In this document: piece after piece, positions 27,216 through 36,261 of the stretch
Layout: the number at the start of each line of letters is the position of its first letter
How positions within the stretch are numbered: position 1 is the first letter of the stretch
DNA from: Marinobacter sp. ATCH36
GTDB taxonomy: Bacteria; Pseudomonadota; Gammaproteobacteria; Pseudomonadales; Oleiphilaceae
Reading direction: 5' to 3'
Length of the DNA stretch: 64,000 nt
Assembly (NCBI RefSeq): GCF_023555055.1
Contig: NZ_JAMJPL010000001.1
Location: forward strand, 496,001-560,000
Notes under the pieces: model-generated
What the model was told of the DNA's origin: nothing
The model's input: the letters and a program-made list of their open reading frames with translations, nothing else
Databases searched by the model: none
Made by a program: the position numbers and the translations under genes

Positions 27216-28610
27216 TCAGGCCCGTAAACCGCCCACCAGCTTGTCGATGCTTTCCTTGGCGTCGCCAAACAACATGCGGGTGTTGTCCTTGAAGAACAGT
27301 GGATTCTCCACGCCGGAATAACCGGTGGCCATGCCGCGCTTGAGGACAACTACCTGCCGGGCTTTCCAGACCTCCAGTACCGGCATGCCCGCAATGGGGC
27401 TCCCCGGATCCTCGGCGGCGGCCGGGTTCACGGTGTCGTTGGCACCGATCACCAACACGACATCAGTGTCCGGGAAGTCCGCATTCAGCTCGTCCATTTC
27501 CAGCACAATGTCATAGGGCACGTGGGCCTCCGCCAGCAGCACGTTCATGTGCCCGGGCAGCCGGCCAGCAACCGGGTGAATGCCGAAACGCACGTTCACG
27601 CCCCGGTCCCGCAGTATTTTGGTCATATCGCTGACCCCGTTCTGGGCCTGGGCCACCGCCATGCCGTAACCCGGCACAATAATTACCGAGTCGGCGTTGC
27701 GCAGCTCTTCACAGACATCGTCCACGGTGGATTCGTGCACCGTCTGGTCGGAATCCGCGACTGCGGAGCTGCTGGTGGTCTGGCCGAAGCCGCCAAGAAT
27801 CACGCTGATAAATGACCGGTTCATGGCCTTGCACATGATGTAACTGAGGATGGCACCGCTGCTGCCCACCAGGGCACCAACAACAATCAGCAGATCGTTG
27901 CCCAGCATGAAGCCGATGGAAGCCGCAGCCCAACCGGAGTAGCTGTTCAGCATGGATACCACCACCGGCATGTCGGCCCCGCCGATTGCCATGATCAGAT
28001 GGATGCCGAGCACCGAGGCGATGACCGTCATAATCACCAGAGCAATGATTCCCAACGCCATGCTATCGGTGCCCAGAAACCAGGCGCCAAGGAATACGCA
28101 GGCGATGATCGCGGCCAGATTCATCAGGTGCCGGCCGGGCAGGGTGAGGGCCTTGCTGTCGATGCGGCCGTCCAGCTTGCCGCAGGCTACCAGCGACCCG
28201 GTAAAGGTCACGGCACCGATAAAGATGCCCACAAACACCTCCACCAGTTTGATGGTGTGCTCCGCGCCGGCGGTTGCGATCAATGGCTCGATATAGCCGG
28301 AGAAGCCCACCAGAACCGCGGCCAGACCCACAAAGCTGTGGAGCAGGGCCACCAGTTGCGGCATCTGGGTCATTTCCACCTTGTTGGCGATGGGAATCCC
28401 GATTGCAGCACCCACCAACACGGCAATCACGATGGCGGTAATGCCACCGTCGCCGACACTGGCCAGGGTTGCTCCTACCGCAATGATGATGCCGGCGACG
28501 CCATACCAGTTGCCGCGCCGTGCCGATTCCTGGTGGCTGAGACCGCCCAGGCTGAGGATAAAACAGATACTTGCGACCACGTAGGCCACGCTCACCAATC
28601 CTGTGCTCAT
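27216..28610 (-). CDS. pntB: NAD(P) transhydrogenase subunit beta
   Basis: A 464-residue protein with about nine membrane helices in the N-terminal half and a C-terminal NADP(H)-binding domain ([55 protein letters not shown]). With PntA it couples inward proton flow to hydride transfer from NADH to NADP+. It starts 12 bp after the pntA stop, so the pair forms one minus-strand operon. Confidence 0.96.
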   Translation of the reverse strand: MSTGLVSVAYVVASICFILSLGGLSHQESARRGNWYGVAGIIIAVGATLASVGDGGITAIVIAVLVGAAIGIPIANKVEMTQMPQLVALLHSFVGLAAVLVGFSGYIEPLIATAGAEHTIKLVEVFVGIFIGAVTFTGSLVACGKLDGRIDSKALTLPGRHLMNLAAIIACVFLGAWFLGTDSMALGIIALVIMTVIASVLGIHLIMAIGGADMPVVVSMLNSYSGWAAASIGFMLGNDLLIVVGALVGSSGAILSYIMCKAMNRSFISVILGGFGQTTSSSAVADSDQTVHESTVDDVCEELRNADSVIIVPGYGMAVAQAQNGVSDMTKILRDRGVNVRFGIHPVAGRLPGHMNVLLAEAHVPYDIVLEMDELNADFPDTDVVLVIGANDTVNPAAAEDPGSPIAGMPVLEVWKARQVVVLKRGMATGYSGVENPLFFKDNTRMLFGDAKESIDKLVGGLRA

Positions 28611-28622
28611 ATCGAGCGCCTC

Positions 28623-30200
28623 CTACTTGCGGAACATTTTGAGCATGCGATGGGTGACCCGGAAGCCGCCCCCCACGTTGATGCTGGCAATCAGCACCGC
28701 GACAAAGGCCATGATACCGACGGCAAGGTTCTCCGCCTGGGCCAGGTGCAGAATGGCACCGATCACTATGATGCCGCTGATGGCGTTGGTGACACTCATC
28801 AGGGGCGTGTGCAGTGACGGTGTCACGTTCCAGATCACCTGCCAGCCGATAAAGCAGGCCAGCACAAACACCGTGAAGTGCTGCAGGAAGCTTTCCGGCG
28901 CATGGGCGCCAACGCCGTAAAGTGCCAGGGCTGTTACCACCAGCAGGATGCCTTTGCCGATCTGGCTGCGACGGTCAGCGGCTTTTTTCGCGGCCGCTTT
29001 CTGTTCCGCCGAGGGTTCCTCCGTGCCCGGCGCCGGTTTGGGGCTGACCGGTGCTTCCGGCTGGGGTGGTGGCCAGGTGACGTCCTCACCGTTAACCACG
29101 GTCAGGCCACGGATCACGTCGTCGTCCATGTTCACCACGGGCTGGCCGTCTTTCTCGGGGGTCAGCTCTGTCAACAGGTGAAACAGGTTGGTTGCGTAGA
29201 GATCGCTGGCCACTTTGGACATCCGGCTGGGCAGGTCGGTGTAGCCGATCAATGTTACGCCGTGGTGATGGGCGACCTTGCCTGGCTCGGTCAGCTCGCA
29301 GTTGCCGCCACGCTCGGAGGCCAGGTCGACAATCACACTGCCGGGTTTCATGGATTTCACCATGTCGGCGGTGATCAGTTTAGGCGCGGGCTTGCCGGGA
29401 ATCAGCGCAGTAGTGATGATGATATCCACCTCTTCCGCCTGCTCCGCAAACAGCGCCATTTCCGCTTTGATGAACTCATCGCTCATTTGCTTGGCATAGC
29501 CGCCGCTGCCGCTGCCTTCCTCGTCACCGAAATCCAGCTCCAGAAACTCGGCGCCCATGCTCTCGACCTGTTCCTTTACCTCCAGCCGGGTATCAAAGGC
29601 CCGCACAATGGCGCCCATACTGTTGGCAGCGCCGATCGCAGCGAGGCCCGCCACCCCGGCGCCGATCACCATGATCTTTGCCGGTGGCACCTTGCCCGCT
29701 GCCGTTACCTGGCCGGTAAAGAAACGACCGAAGTTATTGGCCGCCTCAATCACCGCCCGATAGCCGGCAATATTGGCCATGGCACTGAGCGCATCCATCT
29801 TCTGGGCACGGCTGATGCGGGGCAGGCTGTCGATGGCAAAGGAAGTTATCTTCCGCGCTGCCAGCTTCTCCAGCAGCTCCGGGTTCTGTGCCGGCCAGAT
29901 GTAACTGACCAGAAACGCCCCTTCCTTCATCAGGTCCACTTCGTGCTTCCCGAGCGTGGAATTCTCCATCGGGGCGCGGACTTTCAGGATGAAATCCGCT
30001 TGCTGCCACAGAGATTTGGTATCGGCGGCGATGGCCGCCCCAACTTTCTCGTAGGCCTCGTCTGAATAGTTTGCGGCTTCGCCGGCACTGGCCTCGACCA
30101 ACACCTCGTAACCAAGCCCGATGAGTTTGTGAACAGAGGGCGGCGTGGCGGCCACCCGCCGCTCATCCTCGAATATTTCCCTGGGGATACCGATTTTCAT
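28623..30200 (-). CDS. pntA: NAD(P) transhydrogenase subunit alpha
   Basis: A 525-residue single-chain alpha subunit. An N-terminal NAD(H)-binding domain (about 1-380; starts [20 protein letters not shown]; Rossmann loop [16 protein letters not shown]) is joined through a Pro/Glu-rich linker ([18 protein letters not shown]) to a C-terminal four-helix membrane domain. Some relatives split this into PntAA and PntAB; here they are fused as in E. coli. A TetR-type gene on the same strand ends 104 bp upstream. Confidence 0.96.
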   Translation of the reverse strand: MKIGIPREIFEDERRVAATPPSVHKLIGLGYEVLVEASAGEAANYSDEAYEKVGAAIAADTKSLWQQADFILKVRAPMENSTLGKHEVDLMKEGAFLVSYIWPAQNPELLEKLAARKITSFAIDSLPRISRAQKMDALSAMANIAGYRAVIEAANNFGRFFTGQVTAAGKVPPAKIMVIGAGVAGLAAIGAANSMGAIVRAFDTRLEVKEQVESMGAEFLELDFGDEEGSGSGGYAKQMSDEFIKAEMALFAEQAEEVDIIITTALIPGKPAPKLITADMVKSMKPGSVIVDLASERGGNCELTEPGKVAHHHGVTLIGYTDLPSRMSKVASDLYATNLFHLLTELTPEKDGQPVVNMDDDVIRGLTVVNGEDVTWPPPQPEAPVSPKPAPGTEEPSAEQKAAAKKAADRRSQIGKGILLVVTALALYGVGAHAPESFLQHFTVFVLACFIGWQVIWNVTPSLHTPLMSVTNAISGIIVIGAILHLAQAENLAVGIMAFVAVLIASINVGGGFRVTHRMLKMFRK

Positions 30201-30304
30201 TGTTGTTTCGTCCTCCGGATTGCCCGATGAACCAGATGCCTGGATACCTACATACTAGTGCAAGATCCCGGATCTGCCCGAAAAACGGAAGGTTAAAACG
30301 AAAC

Positions 30305-30937
30305 TCAGGAACACGATCGCAGCAGGGTCGCCATGTCTTCCTCAGACATATCATCCAGCATTGCACCCCGGAACTGCCGGTTAATAAACCGCTCCGTCTC
30401 CTGCTGAATGACCTCCCGCTGCCCGGGCTTGTCAATGTAATCCATCGATCGGAACAGGATGTAGCGAATGGTCATACGGGAAATCTCATGAATCGTCTCC
30501 GGCGCCACGGCACTGACCAGCTGCCGATCAATAATGTCCTCCGCCATCTCCCGTGCACTGGCCTCCAATTGCGATTCGAGAGCCTTTCTGAGCAAAGCCG
30601 ACGGCCCATGCAGTTCCCGAACGGCAACAGTGGTTGCGGCCGGGTTTGTCAGAAAGTAGTGGTACACAAAAGCCACCGTGTCATGGGATGCCTGCTCCGA
30701 CGACTCCGCCATCCGCCGCAACTCCCGTACCCCGGCTTTCATGTCCTCGGCTATGTAACCAAGCACCTGCAACCCGAACTCGTCCAGGTTCCTGAAATGT
30801 CGATAAAAGGTATTCGGGTTCAACCCGGCCTCCCGGGCCAGTTCCCTGAGCCCGAGTGAGGACAGGCTGCGGCTCTGGGTTATGAGCCTCAGCGCAGCCT
30901 GTATCAGCTTCAGTTTGCCGCCAGTCAAAACAGTCAT
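30305..30937 (-). CDS. TetR-family regulator, FabR/DesT-like
   Basis: A 210-residue TetR-type repressor. The helix-turn-helix (about 20-60) reads SLGLRELAREAGLNPNTFYRHF, very close to the FabR/DesT group that senses acyl-CoA or acyl-ACP saturation. The remainder is the helical ligand and dimer domain. It lies upstream of pntAB on the same strand and divergent from a Baeyer-Villiger monooxygenase 320 bp away. Palindromic copy 1 and two GTATACA sites lie between. Regulation of the monooxygenase is plausible but inferred. Confidence 0.85.
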   Translation of the reverse strand: MTVLTGGKLKLIQAALRLITQSRSLSSLGLRELAREAGLNPNTFYRHFRNLDEFGLQVLGYIAEDMKAGVRELRRMAESSEQASHDTVAFVYHYFLTNPAATTVAVRELHGPSALLRKALESQLEASAREMAEDIIDRQLVSAVAPETIHEISRMTIRYILFRSMDYIDKPGQREVIQQETERFINRQFRGAMLDDMSEEDMATLLRSCS

Positions 30938-30958
30938 GAAATATCACCTTGGTTTGAA

Positions 30959-31071
30959 GGGGTAATTGGGGAGGCCTTTCCGAAACTGTGCAGAGCCAAG
31001 GATGGCGGAGCTCAAGCGTCACATGGATGTGCCGAAGGAGCGTGTTTCGGAAAGGCCTCCCCAATTGCCCC
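30959..31071 (+). repeat. Palindromic element, copy 1
   Basis: A 113-bp palindrome. The inner 23-bp arms (30964-30986 and 31044-31066) are perfectly complementary and extend to 28 bp with one T-G pair. The core between them (TGTGCAGAGCCAAGG..., about 57 nt) is shared with five other copies. In this copy the first internal hairpin has loop AGGA and the second TGGA (CACA-TGGA-TGTG). It reads on the plus strand toward the monooxygenase gene, ending 186 nt before its ATG. Confidence 0.9.
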
Positions 31072-31147
31072 AAACTCCCAAATAGAAGGACAAAGAGGAC
31101 AGTCGTTTATCAAACCAGGCCAATCAGCCAGATCCAGCTGACCGGAA

Positions 31148-31187
31148 GTATACAGCTGTCTACTTCGTTGTGTATACATGTGTATAC
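31148..31187. promoter_or_regulatory. GTATACA inverted repeat, probable TetR operator
   Basis: GTATACA-TG-TGTATAC at 31172-31187 is a perfect 7-bp inverted repeat. Another GTATACA lies at 31148-31154, 24 bp upstream. The site is 70 bp before the monooxygenase ATG and faces the divergent TetR gene, so that regulator is the natural candidate. Confidence 0.55.
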
Positions 31188-31257
31188 CGCCAATCATCAT
31201 GGCGAAACACACAACAACAGGCAAGGCCAAAAGGCCAGCGAACAACGAGGTAGAAAC

Positions 31258-32835
31258 ATGAGTCAGACAGCACGAATCGCCATCATCGGCACTGGATTTT
31301 CCGGCCTGGGCATGGGCATCAAACTCAAGGAAGCCGGCTACGACAACTTCGTTATCCTCGAACAAAGCGACGACATCGGCGGCACCTGGCATGAGAACCA
31401 CTACCCCGGCTGCGCCTGCGACGTCCAGTCTGCCCTCTACTCCTTCTCGTTCGAACAGAACCCCAACTGGAGCCGGATGTTCGCCCAGCAAAAAGAAATC
31501 CAGGCATACCTGCGCCATTGCGCCGAAAAATACGGCCTGACGAAACATATCAAACTGAACACCCACGTAGCCGGCGCCAGGTTCGACGAAAAAAACCAGA
31601 GCTGGACCGTAGAAACCTGCGACAGCCCCAAACTCTGGGCCTATATGCAGGACAAAGGCCTGAACCCCGGCGACAAGCTCAATCGCAGGGACAAGGGTTT
31701 GCCCGAATTCAGCTCCTTCAAGGCAGACATCGTCGTCTCCGGCATGGGCGGCCTGAGTACCCCGGCCTATCCGGACCTCAAAGGCATCGACACCTTCACT
31801 GGCAAAAGCTTCCATTCCCAGGACTGGGACCACAGCTACGACTTCAAAGGCAAGCGGGTTGCCGTGATCGGCACCGGCGCCTCGGCCATCCAGTTTGTGC
31901 CGGAAGTAGCCAAAGACGCCGCCCACCTGGACCTGTACCAGCGCACCCCGCCGTGGATTGTGCCCAAGCCCGACCGTGAGATCCGCCCACTGGAACGAAT
32001 GATGTTCCGCAGGTTCCCACAAACCCTGAATGCCTTCCGCCAAAGCATCTACTGGATGCTGGAAGCTCGTGTGCTGGGCTTTGTGGGTAATCCTCGCATC
32101 CTCAAGATTGGTGAGTTACAGGCCCGCCGCCACATCCGCAACCAGATCAAGGACAAGGAACTGCGCAAAAAGGTCACCCCGGACTTCCACTTCGGCTGCA
32201 AACGGGTACTGATCTCCAACAATTACTACCCGGCCCTGGCCCAGGACAACGTGGGCGTGCTCACTAATGGCATTCGTGAAGTACGCGGCAACATGATTGT
32301 CGATAACAATGGCAACGAACGGGAAGTGGACTGCATCATCTACGGCACCGGCTTCCGCGCCCAGGACCCGATGCCCGCCGGCATGGTATTCGGCCGCAAT
32401 GGCCAGGACCTGCTGGATGCCTGGAAAGACGGCGCCGAAGCCTACAAGGGCAGTACCATCGCCGGGTTTCCCAACTTCTTTATGCTGATGGGCCCCAACA
32501 CCGGCCTTGGCCACAGCTCCATGGTGATCATGATCGAAAGCCAGATCCAATACGTGCTGGACGCCTTGAAGAAGATGGACAGGCACGGCTGGAAGAGCGT
32601 GGAAGTAAAAGAAGACGCCCAGAGCCAATACAACGCCTCCATTCACGCCAAGCTCGGTGACTCGGTCTGGCAGACCGGCTGCAAGAGCTGGTATGTAAAC
32701 GAGAACGGCAAGAACACCACCCTGTGGCCGGGCTTTACCTGGCAGTTCCGCCAGCAGACGCGGCGGTTTGATGCACCGCAGTATGTGTGTGAGCCCGAGA
32801 CTGTAGATCTGGGTGAAGCTGCGCCAGTACTGTAA
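31258..32835 (+). CDS. Baeyer-Villiger / flavin-containing monooxygenase
   Basis: A 525-residue type I Baeyer-Villiger monooxygenase. It has the FAD motif GTGFSGLG (about 11-18), the fingerprint F-x-G-x-x-x-H-x-x-x-W seen as FTGKSFHSQDW, and the NADPH motif GTGASAIQF. It inserts oxygen next to a ketone, yielding an ester or lactone, in the cytoplasm. The ATG at 31258 is preceded by GAGG. Its last ~100 bp overlap the antisense HEPN gene. It differs clearly from the AlmA-like enzyme at 14718. Confidence 0.9.
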   Translation: MSQTARIAIIGTGFSGLGMGIKLKEAGYDNFVILEQSDDIGGTWHENHYPGCACDVQSALYSFSFEQNPNWSRMFAQQKEIQAYLRHCAEKYGLTKHIKLNTHVAGARFDEKNQSWTVETCDSPKLWAYMQDKGLNPGDKLNRRDKGLPEFSSFKADIVVSGMGGLSTPAYPDLKGIDTFTGKSFHSQDWDHSYDFKGKRVAVIGTGASAIQFVPEVAKDAAHLDLYQRTPPWIVPKPDREIRPLERMMFRRFPQTLNAFRQSIYWMLEARVLGFVGNPRILKIGELQARRHIRNQIKDKELRKKVTPDFHFGCKRVLISNNYYPALAQDNVGVLTNGIREVRGNMIVDNNGNEREVDCIIYGTGFRAQDPMPAGMVFGRNGQDLLDAWKDGAEAYKGSTIAGFPNFFMLMGPNTGLGHSSMVIMIESQIQYVLDALKKMDRHGWKSVEVKEDAQSQYNASIHAKLGDSVWQTGCKSWYVNENGKNTTLWPGFTWQFRQQTRRFDAPQYVCEPETVDLGEAAPVL

Positions 32836-33190
32836 AGTACTCAACCACATCGACAAGCCCTTCGTATTCCGCCAGGTTTCGTTTGCGATGTGCTTGATCA
32901 AGAATGCGCCACTTTGCAGAGGGCAGGTCGAGTGTGTGCTGCAGACATTGAAAAACGAGGTATCGATTGTCAGAGCGATAACCAAGATGACGCAGGGCTG
33001 CGAGTGACAGCGCGTGAGCGGCGTTGTAGGTCAGATCAAAGCGGCTTTCCAAGCTGAGTGATTCCAACTGTGCGTCTTGCAGTCGAATGCTACCGGACTG
33101 GATAAGGCCATTTACTTCGCTGGTGTCAGTCGCTTCGTGATGGAGTTTGCGGATGTTGACCAGATTCTCAAGTGCTTCCTTGTTCATCAA
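32735..33190 (-). CDS. HEPN-domain protein, partner of the nucleotidyltransferase
   Basis: A 151-residue helical protein. Residues 1-115 fit the HEPN fold of nucleotidyltransferase partners: SRFDLTYNAAHALSLAALRHLG, then ILDQAHRKRNLAEYEG. In MNT-HEPN modules the HEPN protein is often an RNase toxin using an R-x4-6-H motif. That exact motif is not obvious here, so activity is uncertain. The last ~35 residues are encoded antisense to the monooxygenase gene and look unrelated to HEPN ends. It overlaps its partner gene by 23 bp. Confidence 0.75.
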   Translation of the reverse strand: MMNKEALENLVNIRKLHHEATDTSEVNGLIQSGSIRLQDAQLESLSLESRFDLTYNAAHALSLAALRHLGYRSDNRYLVFQCLQHTLDLPSAKWRILDQAHRKRNLAEYEGLVDVVEYFTVLAQLHPDLQSRAHTHTAVHQTAASAGGTAR

Positions 33191-33767
33191 TGATTCCCTT
33201 CAATAACAGGTACGGTCCATGCAGTACCTTTCTGATAAATGGATTATCGTTGGCACGGCGCTTCGCAAATTCGTGCCGGGTATAGAGCGCAGGGTTTACG
33301 GGCCGTGACAGCTCTCTCTCCACGGGCTCCAGTGCCGTGAACACTTCTTCGAGGGTCAGGGTATCGGAAACCAGCATCAGATCAATGTCGCTGTCCGCCC
33401 GATCTGTATTCTTGGCAACGGAACCAAAAACCAGTGCTACATCGATTTCACTATCCATGGCGCTCAGAGCATCCTTGACCACTTGAGCCGGCCCAAGGGT
33501 TTTTGCAACCAGAGAGCACAATTCCGGAAAGATGGGCGATTCCTGATTGGCTCTATAACGCTTCTGGCGCCCCTTGACTTCGACAGTGACCAGCCCGCTG
33601 TCCACGAATCGGCCTATTTCCCGTTGAACTGCCCCGGAGCCGGCCCTTGCGCGTTCGATCAATTCGGCTAGTGAGAAGTCGTGATCGGGCTGCATGAATA
33701 GGAGGCCAAGCACTTTTTGTCGGGTGCCTGAAAACAAGGCATCCGCAAGGCTGGAGTTTGACGACAT
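33168..33767 (-). CDS. HTH-nucleotidyltransferase (MNT-type) protein
   Basis: A 199-residue fusion: an N-terminal winged helix-turn-helix of ArsR type (about 1-75; FSLAELIERARAGSGAVQRE) and a minimal nucleotidyltransferase domain with the signature G115-S116-(x)9-S126-D127-I-D129. MNT antitoxins inactivate HEPN toxins by adding AMP residues, and the extra HTH could provide autoregulation. The gene overlaps the HEPN gene and lies behind two direct repeats at 33807-33840. Likely a two-gene toxin-antitoxin-like module. Confidence 0.82.
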   Translation of the reverse strand: MSSNSSLADALFSGTRQKVLGLLFMQPDHDFSLAELIERARAGSGAVQREIGRFVDSGLVTVEVKGRQKRYRANQESPIFPELCSLVAKTLGPAQVVKDALSAMDSEIDVALVFGSVAKNTDRADSDIDLMLVSDTLTLEEVFTALEPVERELSRPVNPALYTRHEFAKRRANDNPFIRKVLHGPYLLLKGIIDEQGST

Positions 33768-33806
33768 CGAGGGCCACCCGTGTTATCGAGTTCATTCAGA
33801 TTAATA

Positions 33807-33840
33807 CCTAATTTGGGTAACATTATACCCAATTTGGGCA
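33807..33840. promoter_or_regulatory. Twin repeats upstream of the MNT-HEPN pair
   Basis: Two direct copies of CYAATTTGGGYA: CCTAATTTGGGTA at 33807-33819 and CCCAATTTGGGCA at 33828-33840, starts 21 bp apart (two helical turns). Each is nearly palindromic. The site lies 40 bp before the MNT start, a position suited to autoregulation by its HTH domain. Confidence 0.55.
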
Positions 33841-33948
33841 TTAAGCAAAATGTGTGTTTGTGCATCCGATTCCGTTTGGTCGATGTATCTTGATAGCCAG
33901 TCGTTCCTGCACCATGGTTTGCATACGGGAACAACAGGAGCACGCACC

Positions 33949-34293
33949 ATGACCAAACCAACCCTTCCCGGCCTGGACCATATCCTGGCAGCGGAGCAGC
34001 GCATCCGGCCGCAACTGGGCGAAACGCCGCTGCTGAATGTACCTGATCTGGATGCCGCTATCGGCCAGTAATCACGCCAGGTGGTGGACCGTATCGTGAC
34101 GGTTACCGAGGCGGGTATCAGGGAAGCTACTCGCCGCGTGCTGACTGAGGCCCGGCTCTACGTCGAGCCCGGCGCCAGCGCGGGCCTGGCGGCGTTACTG
34201 GAAAACCAGGTCCCGCCTGCTCCGGACAGGACCACGGTTCTGATAATTACCGGTGGCAACCTGGACCCGGAGCAGGTCAGCCAGTGCCTGTGA
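33949..34293 (+). pseudogene. Remnant of a threonine/serine dehydratase-like gene
   Basis: Positions 33949-34071 encode a 40-residue PLP-dehydratase-like start (PGLDHILAAEQRIRPQLGETPLL). After the in-frame stop TAA at 34069-34071 the same frame continues as a dehydratase C-terminus (VDRIVTVTEAGIREATRRVL, EPGASAGLAALLEN). Intact relatives have about 310-330 residues; here the central ~200, including the PLP lysine, are gone. The best explanation is an internal deletion joining the ends. Not expected to be functional. Confidence 0.75.
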
Positions 34294-34311
34294 CCGACCA
34301 TTGGGGCGCGG

Positions 34312-35085
34312 TTAACTGACCAACGTGCCACCATCCACTGCCAGGCATTGCCCGGTGATATGCCGCCCGGCCTCGGAGGCCAGCAACACCGCGGCGCCCT
34401 TGAGGTCCTCTTCGCCACCAAAGCGATTCAGCGGGATGCGCTCCAGCATTTTCTCACCCTGGGCATCCAGCAGTCCCTGGGACATCTTGGACGGGAAAAA
34501 GCCCGGGCAAAGCGCATTCACATTGATGTTGTAATGGCCCCACTCGGACGCCAGAGCACGGGTGAAGTTCACCATGGCGCCCTTACTGGTGTTGTAGGCA
34601 ATCGTCTTCATGCCTTCCGGGTTGCCCGACAGGCCCGCAATGGAGGCGATGTTGATCACTTTGCCGGTGTTGCGGGGAATCATGCAGCGTTTGCCCACGG
34701 TCTGGGTGAGGAAGAAGGAGGCGTTGACGTTGAGATTCATCACCTTCATCCAGCCCTCCGCCGGGTAATCCTCGGCCGGGGCACCCCAGGTGGCGCCGGC
34801 GTTATTGATCAGGATATCGATGTCGCCAAGCTGGCTGACCACCTGATCCACCACGCCGGGAATCCCTTCCAGGTCGGATAGGTCGGCGGCAATGGTGATC
34901 ACTTCCACGCCCTGACCTTCAAGGTGCGCCTTGGCCTCGTCCAGTTCATGCTGCTTGCGGGCGCTGATGGCGATTCTTGCCCCCAGCTCACCTAGGGCTT
35001 CGGCCATCTGCAGGCCGAGGCCGCGGGAGCCGCCGGTGATGAAGGCGACCTTGCCGGTCAGATCCAGTAGTTGTTTTACGCTCAT
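34312..35085 (-). CDS. Short-chain dehydrogenase/reductase
   Basis: A 257-residue classical SDR. It has the cofactor motif TGGSRGLG (about 17-24), NNAG (about 92-95), the catalytic Ser in NIASIAG and YNTSK with the catalytic Tyr and Lys. It should oxidise or reduce a hydroxy/keto substrate with NAD(P)H. It is the third gene of a minus-strand operon behind two acyl-CoA dehydrogenases (gaps 9 and 18 bp), so a hydroxyacyl or terpenoid-type acyl substrate is likely. Exact substrate unknown. Confidence 0.9.
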   Translation of the reverse strand: MSVKQLLDLTGKVAFITGGSRGLGLQMAEALGELGARIAISARKQHELDEAKAHLEGQGVEVITIAADLSDLEGIPGVVDQVVSQLGDIDILINNAGATWGAPAEDYPAEGWMKVMNLNVNASFFLTQTVGKRCMIPRNTGKVINIASIAGLSGNPEGMKTIAYNTSKGAMVNFTRALASEWGHYNINVNALCPGFFPSKMSQGLLDAQGEKMLERIPLNRFGGEEDLKGAAVLLASEAGRHITGQCLAVDGGTLVS

Positions 35086-35103
35086 GGTGCTCTCCTTGGG
35101 AAT

Positions 35104-36252
35104 TCAGGCCGTCCTGGCCAGCAGGCCGTCGCTGACCTTTGCCAGGTGGTGATCGGCATCACCGAACAGCAGGTTGATCAGGGTCAAGCGCTTGAACAGA
35201 TGGGCGGCGAACATCTCGTCGGTCACGCCCATGCCACCGTGCAATTGTACCCCTTCCTGGCCCACGAACCGCGCGGCCTGACCCACCAGGGTTTTGGCCA
35301 TGGAGATGGCCTCCCGACGGCTGGCGCGGTCGTTCGAATCAGCCTCGCTGGCGGCGAGGATCGCCATGGTTCTGGCCTGTTCGGTCTGGATAAACATGTC
35401 GGCCATGCGGTGCTGCAGCACCTGGAACTTGCCGATGGGCACACCAAACTGTTTGCGGGTCTTGATGTACTCCAGGGTAGCCGCGTTCATGGCTTCCATG
35501 GCGCCGACCGCCTCCGCGCACAGGGCCGCAATACCCAGGTCCACGGCTTTTTCAATCGCGGAAAAGGCGTCATCAATGGTGCCAATCAGGTTGTCGGCAC
35601 TGACGGTAACGTTGTTAAAGCTGATTTCAGCGGTTCGGTGGCCGTCGTGGGTGGTGAAGTCCTCTACCTGCACGCCCTTGGCGCTGGCATCCACCAGGAA
35701 CAGGGATAACCCGGTTTCATCGCTGATTCCGCCGCTGGTGCGAGCGGATACAACCAATTGGTTTGCCTGGCCGCCGTGCAGCACAGCGGTTTTCTGCCCG
35801 CTGACCAGGAAATGGTCGCCATCCTTGCGCGCGGTGGTCTGCACGTGGCTCAGGTTGTAGCGGGCGCCCGGTTCGTAGTGCGCAAGCGCCAGGAGCCTTT
35901 CCCCACTGGCGATGCCCGGCAGGATGTCGGCTTTCTGGGCATCATTACCGGCATCCCGGATCAGCCCGCCGGCTAGCACAACTGTGGCCAGGTAAGGCTC
36001 TACAACCAGGCCGCGGCCGACGTTTTCCATCACCACCATGGTGTCGATGGCATTACCGCCCAGGCCGTCAAAATCCTCGGGGAAGGTGAAGCCCAGCAGC
36101 CCCATTTCCGCAAAAGCCGACCAGGTGGCTTTGTCGGTACCAGAACTGGAACGGATGATTTCCTGTCGTCTCTCGAAGCCGTACTCGTTGGCCACGAAGC
36201 GACGCAGGGAATCGTTCAGCATTTGCTGTTCTTCGGTCAGATCAAAGTTCAT
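35104..36252 (-). CDS. Acyl-CoA dehydrogenase (second of pair)
   Basis: A 382-residue FAD-dependent acyl-CoA dehydrogenase-family protein. N-terminal helical domain (MNFDLTEEQQMLNDSLRRFV), central beta domain with ALAHYEPGARY, and C-terminal helical domain with GVQLHGGMGVTDEM. Paired acyl-CoA dehydrogenase subunits in tandem occur in steroid and branched-chain degradation, where they form heterotetramers; such a pairing here is possible. It is 9 bp downstream of the other dehydrogenase gene. Confidence 0.88.
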   Translation of the reverse strand: MNFDLTEEQQMLNDSLRRFVANEYGFERRQEIIRSSSGTDKATWSAFAEMGLLGFTFPEDFDGLGGNAIDTMVVMENVGRGLVVEPYLATVVLAGGLIRDAGNDAQKADILPGIASGERLLALAHYEPGARYNLSHVQTTARKDGDHFLVSGQKTAVLHGGQANQLVVSARTSGGISDETGLSLFLVDASAKGVQVEDFTTHDGHRTAEISFNNVTVSADNLIGTIDDAFSAIEKAVDLGIAALCAEAVGAMEAMNAATLEYIKTRKQFGVPIGKFQVLQHRMADMFIQTEQARTMAILAASEADSNDRASRREAISMAKTLVGQAARFVGQEGVQLHGGMGVTDEMFAAHLFKRLTLINLLFGDADHHLAKVSDGLLARTA

Positions 36253-36261
36253 ATCGCCTCC

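Larger units (their letters stand above)
30938..31257. promoter_or_regulatory. Divergent intergenic region (TetR / BVMO)
   Basis: This 320-bp gap contains palindromic element copy 1 (30959-31071), then about 75 bp without a recognisable signal, the GTATACA operator-like sites (31148-31187), and a ribosome site GAGG before the monooxygenase ATG at 31258. Confidence 0.6.
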
